Of a stretch of 64,000 bases of DNA, positions 10,760 through 23,762 are shown piece by piece. The notes beneath the pieces were generated by a model that was not told the origin of the DNA, made no database searches, and saw only the letters and a program-made list of their open reading frames with translations. The stretch is from assembly GCA_947172415.1 (NCBI GenBank), contig OX359196.1:6139901-6203900 (forward strand). The letters are read 5' to 3'. Numbering within the stretch: position 1 is the first letter of the stretch; each line of letters starts with the position of its first letter. A program made the position numbers and the translations under genes. Source of the stretch: Chondrosia reniformis. Lineage: Eukaryota; Porifera; Demospongiae; Chondrillida; Chondrillidae.

Positions 10760-11650
10760 TCAATCTTCAAGCTTTACTGTACTTCTTTTCGCATCATCTT
10801 AAAGATGACCCCAGGACACACCACGAGGAGGTAGAAGTACTTCATGCCCCAAAGGCCTCCGGTTTCTCAACTCTGTTTGACACTTCCACTACTTGCGTCG
10901 TAAGAGAAGTTGCACGGGAGCGATCCGGCGTACCTGACCGACCTCTGACCAGTTACTAGTCTTGCTCTGCCATGCTACGAACAGAACAAGCCCGACCCTG
11001 GCGGACCACAAACTCCCTCCAATGAGAATCATCATGTGCACACAACGTAGCTTGGGAACACTGCACACAGACTTTAGCTCATTGGGATCGGCCAGGCGCT
11101 TTAGAGTAGGGACCCATCAGTTCACTGAACTGCAAGAAAAGAATTGAAAATACATGATATAAAATGAAATACTGCATTGATGCATGGATATACGAAAACT
11201 GCATACAAATTCAAATGCAAATGCCTTTCAAACCAACCTGAAGCTGCAGCCTACAACAGGGGTTCCTGACCGACTACGTAGTGGCACTGGACCCACGCTC
11301 CTCCAGGTACGGGTCGTATAGTGAGAATTCGCACACTAGCAGAATTAATAGTGAGATCATCTCCAGGCACTAACCCATGATAGAGAGACCACCCCACTAT
11401 ACGAACACCGATGACCCTTTGTCGCATGGTACCATGGTCGTGCTCCTACCACGGTTGGCGCATCGATCCACACCAAAGTAGACCTCCAGAGTTGATAGCC
11501 CGGAGGCCAAAGACTGAAAATTTCCTTGTCTATTTATAAGAAATTGTCGGCGGGAAACATCGTAGACTTGGCGGAAAATCGTGGAATTAAAATTTTGCTT
11601 ATTGTTTTCGAGGTCCTGTTCAAGAACAATAGACAACATGCAGAACATGA
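10760..11650. other. GC-richer island without an assignable gene
   Basis: This segment is clearly richer in G, C and CpG than its flanks. On the minus strand there is a strong acceptor-like site near 11130 (pyrimidine tract plus CAG) and several short open frames. One runs from about 11430 with VRIVGWSLYHG and AWVQCHY, faintly like an immunoglobulin-type C-terminal strand. I could not join the pieces into one frame. It may be an exon cluster of an unknown minus-strand gene, a decayed gene or an unmethylated regulatory island. Confidence 0.3.
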
Positions 11651-11959
11651 CCCGGCCTATTCAGCAAGTTGTTATTGTTATTGAGTTTCGACTAGAAATC
11701 AATCATGGCTATCCAGCGAAGCAAATCATAAAATGTACAGTGACCCCGTGAATAGAAATGGTTAATTAATAAACAAGCTATCAATATCTTAATGAACCTG
11801 ATTATTTTAGCAGTGATCTTTTATTTCACAAGCTCTTGCAAGCGCATGAATTGACATGTCAATCGGCATGTTTCATGCATAACACAGGAAACGTCACAAG
11901 GATGTGTGTTTCTTGAGCATACGTTTCTAATTTCTCGTGCTATATTACTCAATCAGTTT

Positions 11960-13560
11960 GTGAATCCAAAATGGCCGTTGCTCCAAATATTGCAATTGGC
12001 TAGTTTGAGGAACTTGGGCGTTGTCCACGCCTAAACTACAGTCATTGGTAGGTCATCTTGTTTGGAGAATCAGATAAACTCTATAGCTACTATAATGTTT
12101 CTTTTTCTTTTTAACATACATATTAAAAAGCTTTTTACTTGTCAGTTCAAAATGTAATTTGCACTTAACGTTTATACAAACTAACATTAAATTTTGATTA
12201 GACAAGTATATATCTTATTGTGCAGCCTATACTTGATTTGCTGTATATTCATCTATTTATAGAATTGTCATGGAAGTCAAATATCAGTTACCTAGCAACC
12301 TGTCCAATTAAGAAACAAGGAGGACTGAGTGCAATTATTATTGAAGTTATTGGCTTAACTCATTCAGGTGGAAAACATAGTGGAAGAAAGTGTTGGATCA
12401 AGTACAGTGAGTATAACAACTGTAAAGGTCCTGGATTACATCTGTTCAATGGGGCCACCAGATTTAGCATGTCTACCAGTCCCTAGTAACTAGTAACTCC
12501 CAGCTACTGTAGTTCAGTTAGGGGAGGTGTGTACATGTAGGCATTGTTCATGTTTCTCTTGCTATAAGTAAATGGCTGTTGTTACACGCTAAATTGCTGG
12601 TTTGAGGAAATTTGGCATTGTACTGTACATTGGTAGGTTTTCTTGTCTAAGGAATCAGACAAACTGCTAAATGAAGTGTAAATTAACATAACATAGATTC
12701 ATTTGATCATACATGGTTAGTAAGTTTAAATCTAAAGTTTGTTTTCCTTTAAGTTACAATGTTAATATATATATATATATGCAAATATACATGAAGTTCC
12801 GATTGGAAATTAGATTTTGAACAGTCTCAAAAGTAAGCATTCTTAAATGAGTTACAGCTGCTAATCTTACAACCTAAACTTTATTTGTTGTATATTGGTT
12901 TATTTACAGAAGAATTGTCATGGAAATCAAATGTTGATTACCTAGCAACATGTCCAATTTATGGAACAAGAAGGAACGAGTGGTAAGGGATCATTAGTTA
13001 TTGGCTTAAACCATTTAGGTGGGAAAAGATAGCAAGGAAAATATTAGATCAAATGAAACTGGAATCAGTTGTATGTATAGCAACAGGCTTATCAGGTTCT
13101 CTATATTTTATAGATCAGTTTGCCTCACTATCTGGCTATTAAATCTCTTTGATCAAGTTTATTGGCTTTGACAATGGTTAGAAATTAAATTGTAAAACTG
13201 TTTTAAAAGTTTCTGTATTCACTTGGATAATCTATTTGTTTTGCTCTCTTGAATATTCATGCTAACTAGATAGAAATACTTCAAATGCCTAGGTTAAATT
13301 TGCCCAATGGGTATGGCTCCCTTCCAGCTCCTAGTAGCTATGGCTGCACTCTTTTGGGGGAGTGGTTACAGTGCTGGCCCATTTGTGGTGTAAATGAAGC
13401 AATTTTAACTTTTCTAAGTGTGCTAAAATTGTACATCTTGTTTACTCTGTATATAACATACCTTCATTTCCAATTTATATATATAGAAATGTCTCCATAA
13501 CAACCAGGTGCAGTTCCCTGGCAACCATTCAATTGGAAAAGTAATCAGTTGTTCATGTGG
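11960..13560. repeat. Degenerate tandem array of ~0.6-kb units
   Basis: Two diverged copies and a partial third are recognisable. Unit 1 spans about 11970-12530, unit 2 about 12570-13060, and the partial copy 13290-13560. Shared landmarks are a tggtaggt-cttgt-gaatcaga block, a gaattgtcatggaa-tcaaat block followed by tacctagcaac-tgtccaatt, and ggcttaa-catt-aggtgg. Unit 1 has an open frame (12220-12486) that unit 2 interrupts, so the array may be duplicated pseudo-exons or an old non-coding repeat. Confidence 0.5.
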
Positions 13561-14236
13561 CTCTCATGTGTAGAACCAACTCCACACACAAGAAAGTCAA
13601 GCAGTATCTTCACCTAGTCAGCTGATACCAATTGAAATCAGGCAGTTTCTCCAAGTCAATTTAATGAATGTACATTGAAATAAACAAATATTAATTATTT
13701 GTACATAAATATGATGCAGTGTGTGCTATACTACACATGTGCATGTCTTTTTTGTGTGACTGTTATAGGTAGAGAATTACTTTGTAAATTATTGAGACTT
13801 TTTCTGTCTATCTGTTTCACTGCAACAGCACACGACAGTGATTGATTCAATAACATGTTTTGGAAAGATTTGTGTCTGAGCATGCACTAATTGAATATAA
13901 AACAATGCCTTCTTGTAATAAGTCTACTATATATTTCATATAAAATTCTCTTAATTCAATGCTTATCTAAAACGTTTTCACATGGAACTTTCCATGGGTT
14001 AATTCATACATTACTTTTAGATTAACTTCAAATCTTTTTATGTAACTTGTAACTTGTGTCTTTATATAAAATATAAAATTTACACATGTCAACATCAAAG
14101 CATGCATTCTGAAATATACAGACAAATACTTTGTTCACAATAAAATATATTATGTATTCATATTCATTAAATTAATAGAATTATAATAGTTCAAGAAAAT
14201 GTTTGAAATAGTGTGTACTACATAAATATACATAAA
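13561..14236. other. AT-rich intergenic tail
   Basis: Very AT-rich sequence between the repeat array and the 3' end of RNF121. I see no gene or repeat in it beyond TA-rich stretches. Confidence 0.5.
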
Positions 14237-16711
<2,475 letters not shown>

Positions 16712-16922
16712 TTTCGTACAGGCCACTCAAGTATAAAAACTAGATTTAGTACAAATGTTCGCATTAAAGATCGCGGATATTTCCATATAAAATTTCTTTA
16801 ACGTCCAATTTGGGGACGCGTTGTGACGTCATGAGACACATGGCAGACTAGGTTTCCCTCAAGTTGGTCGAGCTTACCGTATAAGACTTGTGGAGTGGCT
16901 GGATTTGCTAAGTTGTCCGACC
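16712..16922. promoter_or_regulatory. Shared RNF121 / NAA15 upstream region
   Basis: A 211-bp gap between divergent start codons. It contains a CRE-like tgacgtca at about 16823-16830, a palindromic site often bound by ATF/CREB factors. Whether it is used is unknown. Confidence 0.45.
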
Positions 16923-19900
16923 ATGTCAGAAAAGCTGCCCCAGAAGGAAGCAGGTCTCTTTAAGAAGATTGTGGTAAGAGATACAAGAACACAAGCATCG
17001 AATTATTGTACTACAGATTTTTGAAAAAATACTCTGTTAACGACAATACCTTACTAATTTTCGTGTGCTGTTGATGTGCTAATTAGTGTAATACTCATTA
17101 TTATATGTCTTAGTGGAATAAACAGGAGACGACTGCTTTATGAATGTCGTCAACCTATAGCTCATGCAACAGCCATAATTTAACAAGTATACAATTTGTG
17201 TCTCACTTCAGAGGTGCTACGAGTGTAAGCAATATAAAAATGGACTCAAATTTTCCAAGACAATTCTAACAAATCCAAAGTTTGCAGAGCACGGAGGTAA
17301 GCTATGCTGGGTGGTTTATGATGCATTACTAGCTGTAGTCTCCATAGATTTGTAATTGTTAAATAATTGGTCATTTAGATATATTGCACTTTCCAGCAAA
17401 ATGACCACTTAAATAATGTATTACACCATTAAGTGTGTTCACTGCTAAATTATGTTGTTAGTATTTTATCATCTATGAAGAGTCAACTGTTTGAAATTTA
17501 ATATCCCTTGTTAACCTTGGTTAAATATCAATATATCTTTATTCATTCCTAAAGAGCTTTCTGCTGAAAGTAGTTGTATTTTTATTGATGTGTAAATGTT
17601 CCTCTTAATTTAGAGACTTTGGCAATGAAAGGTCTCATTCTTAACTGTATGGGGCGCAAGGATGAAGCATATGATTGTGTAAAGAAAGGGCTTAGAAATG
17701 ATCTAAAGAGTCATGTTTGTATCCAACCAAAAATACATTGATCCCATTTCCATGTACCTGGTAGCCATTTTATATGATAGGGTATTGTGCAATAGTTCCT
17801 TGACTGCAGTCTAGGCTGGCATGTGTTTGGTCTGTTGCAGAGGTCAGACAAGAAGTATGATGAAGCAATCAGATGCTACAGAAATGCACTGAAATGGGAC
17901 AAAGATAACATTCAGATACTCAGAGATATGTCGCTGCTTCAGCTTCAAATGAGAGACCTTGAAGGATTTAGAGTAAGTAACAAACCGCATACGGATTGAA
18001 ACGATGTCGTAGTGTGAGATGCTAGACCCTCGTGTTTGTTTGTGTGTGTGTGTGTGAGTGTGTGTGCATGTGTGTGTGTGTGTGAGTGTGTGTGCGTGTG
18101 CGTGTGCATGTGTGTGTGTGTGTGAGTGTGTGTGCGTGTGCGTGTGCGTGTGCGTGTGCATGAGTGTGTGTGTGTGTGTGTGTGTGTGTACAACCCAAAA
18201 TTCGTTATTAGTGAGTTTGTTGTTTGTTGAGTGAGTCGACTGTATTAGGTTAAGGATAGGTAAGGTGAATAGCATATGTATTGCAAATGTCTGATTGTTT
18301 GAGATGATAATGATGTTTAGTTTCCCTATCCCTGCCTCATTCATGGAATAATGTTGTGCCCATTCACCTAGGACACTCGCTACCAGCTGTTAAAGCTAAG
18401 GCCCACGCAGAGGGGATCCTGGATTGGCTATGCCGTCTCCTACCACCTCCTGAAGGACTACGACATGTCTCTGAAGGTGATGGCAGAGTACAGGAAGACA
18501 CAGACCCCAAATGAAGATGTGAGTTCAAGTTGGGTAACTCTTGCTCTGGTACAGTCTGTCTTCTCGTGAACTAGTTCTAGAACTAAATTGCCCCCTCTGC
18601 CCCCCCCCCCCCCCCCCCCCAAGAAACCCTGACTGTGACTAGTTTTCAGGTTTCCAAGATGAAGCTACCGCTGTACTGTACTAGCTGTGAAAGGGTATTC
18701 TTGGAGCTTTTATGTACAATACTGTACTAGCTGTGAAAGGGTATTCTTGGAGCTTTTATGTACAATACTGTACTAGCTGTGAAAGGGTATTCTTGGAGCT
18801 TTTATGTACAATACTGTACTAGCTGTGAAAGGGTATTCTTGGAGCTTTTATGTACAATATAATTCAAATGATTTTACACTAGATGCTTTTATTTGAGAGG
18901 GTTTAGTAAAGTGAGGTTTACGTGATTCCTTTTTGAGTGATAAATAAAATATCCTTATGGTTTATCCTTTAATTTCAGAAACCAGATTTTGAATACAGTG
19001 AAATGATCCTCTATGAAGTACAGCTGTACAAGGAAGCTGGGAAAGTGGAGGATTCCATGAGACACATTTCAGAGTTTAAGGAGCACATTTGTGATGATCT
19101 TGCAATGACAGAGTATTTGGGTATGCTTTGATGAAGAACTACAGCGTGAATGTTTCTTCACCTCCTGGGTATTCTTGCAGCTGAACTGCAGGTTTTGAAA
19201 GGGAATTTAAGAGAAGCACAAAAATATTATTTAGAGTTGGTCAAAAGAAACACTGAAAATCTGGCGTACTACGAAGCTTTGGAAAGGTGTTGTGGGATAG
19301 GTAAGTTGCCTCTCTTTCAACTGTCCCACTCCCCCTCCTTAAATCCATCTATCATCTCTTTCTATGGCAACCGTTCATCAGACACTATTGAGAAGAAGAT
19401 AAAATTTTATCATAAACTTCAAGAGAAGTTTCCTCGTTCTGCACTTTTGAAGAGAATTCCACTTAGTTTTTTAACAGGAGAGCAGTTTAGAAAGGCTGTT
19501 ACAGACTACCTGAAGAGGGCACTTGTAAAAGGAGTGCCGTCAATATTTGTCAGATTAAAACATTTTTATGAAGATAAAGAAAAGGTATTTGCTTCATTTG
19601 GACATAAGGCTTATTGTTATCTGTGCAATATACATGTATCCTCATGTCTGTGTGTCTGTAATGTAGGCAGAGATACTGAGTGATGTAATACTGGGCTTTG
19701 AGAAGTGTCTGGAGGCTGAGAGGAAACTAACTTCAGAAGGTAAGCAGGCAGACAAAGGATTTGAAATAAATGACAGAGTATCAGTGTAATTGTGTCCAAA
19801 AGACTCATATTCTGACGCCGTAACTTAAAAGACTTCATTCCTAAAATGGCTGATTAGTTGTAGTATGTGCCACTACCCTAGGTTCACATATTCCAAGTTT

Positions 19901-21460
19901 GTATCATGGGAAGATTGTTTAATAGTGAATTCCATTTTCCCTGAGCTGCATGTATAGTTAGAAGATTGTTGCTAGGAAACCACCCAATGAAACCAAATTT
20001 AACAAACATTAAACTAGTTTCCCCTTTACAATTTCACTCTGTTGTGTCTGCCCAATTATGATATTTTCTACAAGGACAGGTTGGCTTTAGTTAATCTTTC
20101 CTACTTACTCAGATACCTCGGTAGCAGATCCATCTGTGTATCTATGGCTGAATCACTTTCTGTCTCAACACCACAACCGGTTTGGAAACACAGTTACAGC
20201 TCTGGAATACATCGACAAGGCAATAGACCACACGCCAACCTTGCCCGAGCTTTACATGACAAAAGCAAAAATTATAAAAGTGAGACCATTTCATTGCTTG
20301 CCATCTTTCATTGTTGACATTCATTCATCTGCTCACCTGTCGCTCATGGTCACCTACCTGTTCATCCTCCATCTACCTGCTCATTTGTCTAGAATGGAGG
20401 TGACTTGCACCAGGCCTGCCAGTGGATGGAAGAGGCACAGTCACTTGATACTGCAGACAGATTTGTAAACTGCAAATGCTGTAAATATTTACTCAGAATC
20501 AATGAGATTGATAGAGCAGTTGAGCTAGCAGCACTCTTTACAAGGGTAAGACCCTGCTTGTCTCCTTCAGTTAAACAGACCAATATCATGCAATATATGT
20601 ATGTGTAACAGAGCTAATATTACAAAATACCAGTGTTACTAAATATAGAACATTTGGACTGCAGTATTCCCCTTGAACCAGACATCTTGGGGATTACTTA
20701 ATGTGAATTTTACAGAGGCCATTAGAGGTTGATAAAATGAAAATTGTAAAAAACTTTGAAACTTGTAGTGTATCTTATCTTCTGCTGTTACTGCCTCATC
20801 CAGGAGGGTCTTCCCCCACTTGAGACACTGAATGACATGCAGTGTAACTGGTTTGAAACAGAACTAGCAAAGAGTTACTTTAGAATGGGAAGAATTGGAG
20901 ATGCTTTGAAGAAGTGTCATCAGATTGATAAAGTTAGTTCTTCCAGCTCTCATCTGTCTCTGACAGAGCTTCACTTGCGACTTGGTAAGGACATTATCAT
21001 TTGATATATTTATCTTTTTAGCACTTTTCAGACATTATAGACGATCAGTTTGACTTTCATTCCTACTGCATGAGAAAGATGGCATTAAAATCATACATAC
21101 GGTAAGTAAGTACGTATGTATAGTGGAGTTCTTGTGAAAACTGTTATTAATGTATGACAATACACTTGGAGATATAGTGTTATACCAAAGTCATTGAGTA
21201 TGCATTCTTGTAAAAGCCAACTTGCTGATTTAACATACAAATGTTGTGCACGAAGGAATGCTACAGTATTCCCCATATCACCCCTGCCATGATATGCTGT
21301 ACCATCGTGACGGGTAGTCCCATTGGTGAACATGCACTATAATGTTTTAGAAGACAGTACCTTACAGACATCTCCCATCTTCCTCCCTCCATCTACCTCT
21401 CCCTCTTTTTACTTCCTCCATTTTTCCTGGCTTCCATTTTCCCTTTTCCCCTGTCACTCT

Positions 21461-21555
<95 letters not shown>

Positions 21556-23288
21556 CTTTTCTGTTCTAAAGGATGCTTCATTTGGAGGATACACTGAGAG
21601 GCCATGCACTTTACTTTGCTTGTGCTAAAGTGGCTATAGAGGTACGTAGATATTCAGAAGTTGGTTCCTGTCCTGTGCAGTGTTGACTGTATGTTCTGTT
21701 ATGGCCACAGATATACCTTCATCTTTATGACAAACCAACAGAAATAGAACAGAAGAATGGTGCTAAAATACAAGACAGTGAGTCAACACTTTACACGTCT
21801 GTCCATATGTCAAGTTGATATATTTATATCTGAGAATCACTACCTACTACCGTGTCACTGTTCCTTGGTACGTGTACTTATGCTTATAGGGTAGCTATTT
21901 TTCTTTAACCACCAGACACTATGTCAGCTGCTGAGAAGAAGAAACTGAAAAAGAAACAAAGAAGAGCTGAATTAAGAGCACAGAATAAAGCAGCTTCACA
22001 TGATGAAAAGAAAGGTGCTTAAATTAATCTTTTTCTCTTTTTGTATTCAAGATATTTTAAGTTTAATTTGCTGCAGATCAGGGTAAAGGTGAAACGGAGC
22101 AGAAGCCTAACCTATTGTCAGAGAAGAATGATGAATTTCATCCTCAGCAGTTAGCTATTGTTAGTTCCTTCTTGTACTTTTTCTGCAAGAAGGTTTCAGA
22201 ATGTTATTTCCTTTACATTAAGACAAAACAGCCATTGGAGGATGCCTTGAAATTTTTGAAACCAATTCAAGAATTTTCTTCAAGTAGAATAGAGGTTCAT
22301 CTGCTGGCATACAAGGTTCACTCGAGAAGAGGTTTGAGACACTCGTAAGATAAACCAGTCCCCTTAGCAATGTAGTTGTTTGTTTGTGCATGTGTTTAGG
22401 TAAATATTTATTGATGCTGCAAGCCATTAGGAGAGCTTTAAAAATTGATACAGATCATCCAGAGCTACATGAATATGTAGTTGACTTCTGTCGCAAAGGT
22501 GAGCCATTATGAACAGGAATCTCCTCTGTCCCTTCTAAATAGTGACAGCACCTTTTTAAATTAGGTACATGTACAAATATGTTGACATTTTCGTAGACAT
22601 AATTTGACAAATTTTCAGTCATTCACAGTTTTGTGGGCCGGTACTATATTAATATTACATAACCATTCAATCTTTTATCCAGTTTCCTGTCGTTTAGATT
22701 ATGCTTCCTTTGTTATACAGTTGAACAGGATAGAGGAGACCTTCCAGACTGTACAAAATCAGTTATTGATCTTACGTTACCAGACATTTTAGGAGGGAAG
22801 AGTTTGGTTGACTTTAACGAGCAATTTCTAGCTAGAAACAGCATGTCCTACTTGCATGCCATATCAGGTAAGTGATAAGAGTAACCACAAGTGTATGAGG
22901 TAATACTGTCACAATGTATTTCATATTCAGCTGGGAAAATGAGAGTGGTGTTAAAGTCACATGATTTGGACAGAGTTGTTAGCTTATTAATAGATTTGGA
23001 TGCATATAAAATTGGCAAAACACCAAAGGTGAGGCAACTATAGTTGAATGAGTGTTTAGTGCTAGAGAATCCTTTATTTTGCAGAATGCTGTAGAAGTTT
23101 TAAAATTACTTCAAAGTGGCTTCTTTGGTGATGTCACAGAAGTCATAGGTGACTTTGAATTGAAATGTCGGAATGCATTTCCACTGGCAGTTGCCTTTAA
23201 TCCAGAGGGGGCATTTGTGCAAGACCAAACTCCCAATGGAGAACCAGGGGAAGATCTCAAAGAGAACGTTAACCCCTCAGAATTTTGA
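16923..23288 (+). CDS. NAA15: NatA auxiliary subunit NAA15 (N-terminal acetyltransferase scaffold)
   Basis: TPR scaffold that binds the catalytic NAA10 subunit and the ribosome for co-translational N-terminal acetylation. Twenty-two exons phase perfectly: 16923-16973, 17212-17296, 17614-17718, 17815-17972, 18372-18518, 18979-19120, 19181-19300, 19382-19584, 19667-19739, 20113-20279, 20393-20545, 20804-20932, 21022-21101, 21572-21641, 21711-21777, 21916-22014, 22077-22159, 22223-22331, 22400-22498, 22721-22867, 22931-23028, 23085-23288. The 862-residue product matches the ~866 residues of vertebrate NAA15. Diagnostic segments are [65 protein letters not shown] and a lysine-rich region ([12 protein letters not shown]). 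The intron 22160-22222 is 63 nt and stop-free in frame. Confidence 0.96.
18037..18190. repeat. (GT)n microsatellite in NAA15 intron
   Basis: About 150 bp of GT repeats interrupted by GA, GC and CA dinucleotides. The His/Thr-rich reading frame on the other strand is an artefact. Confidence 0.9.
18600..18620. repeat. Poly-C run in NAA15 intron
   Basis: About 21 consecutive C on the plus strand in the intron after exon 5. Length may be inaccurate in the assembly. Confidence 0.85.
18675..18858. repeat. 46-bp tandem repeat, four copies
   Basis: Four virtually identical 46-bp copies (core ctagctgtgaaagggtattc) lie in the NAA15 intron just upstream of exon 6. The near identity implies recent expansion. 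Confidence 0.9.
21463..21552. repeat. (CT)n microsatellite next to NAA15 exon 14
   Basis: About 90 bp of uninterrupted CT repeat ending 20 bp before the acceptor of exon 21572-21641. It extends that exon's pyrimidine tract greatly. Confidence 0.92.
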
Positions 23289-23762
23289 CTTTAGAGCTCG
23301 TGCATAGACTTAATATTTTGACCTTGTACTTAATGTTGTACGTACGTGAGGTGATGTCAAACACAGAACCCATGGCCATGAGAAGTGGGTGGATCACAAA
23401 GTTATGGCCTTAGAATTTCAGCACTAAATACACGATGGGGCAAATATTCCTTTTCTACAAAATGTCTAAAACTTTAGGGTAACTGTATAGTTGCAAACAC
23501 TGACTCCAAGTCTTAGTTTTGTATCTCCATTTGGGAGAGAGTTTCAGCACAAAATGTATATCAAGTTCTATAATCCAAAAATTAATATATATACATAAAA
23601 ATATGTACATGCAACTGTAATGTTGATAAGTAATTTGACTAAGTAAACAAAATGTATATCAAAATTAAATCATGCTAACAAGATGCAACTGTTTCACTCT
23701 GGATTAAGTTGGTGAATTTTGTCTCAGTTCCTTCATAAGGTGATGTCAAGAGTTTAATCAAC
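23289..23762. other. NAA15 / glutaminase convergent intergenic gap
   Basis: 474 bp between two convergent stop codons. It presumably holds both 3' UTRs. No other feature seen. Confidence 0.5.

Noticed and set aside
17844..18344. Minus-strand His/Thr-rich 166-codon ORF
   Set aside because: It is the translation of the (GT)n microsatellite in an NAA15 intron and overlaps an NAA15 exon.
21323..21628. Leu/Ser-rich ORF and its Arg/Glu antisense
   Set aside because: Translation of a (CT)n microsatellite.
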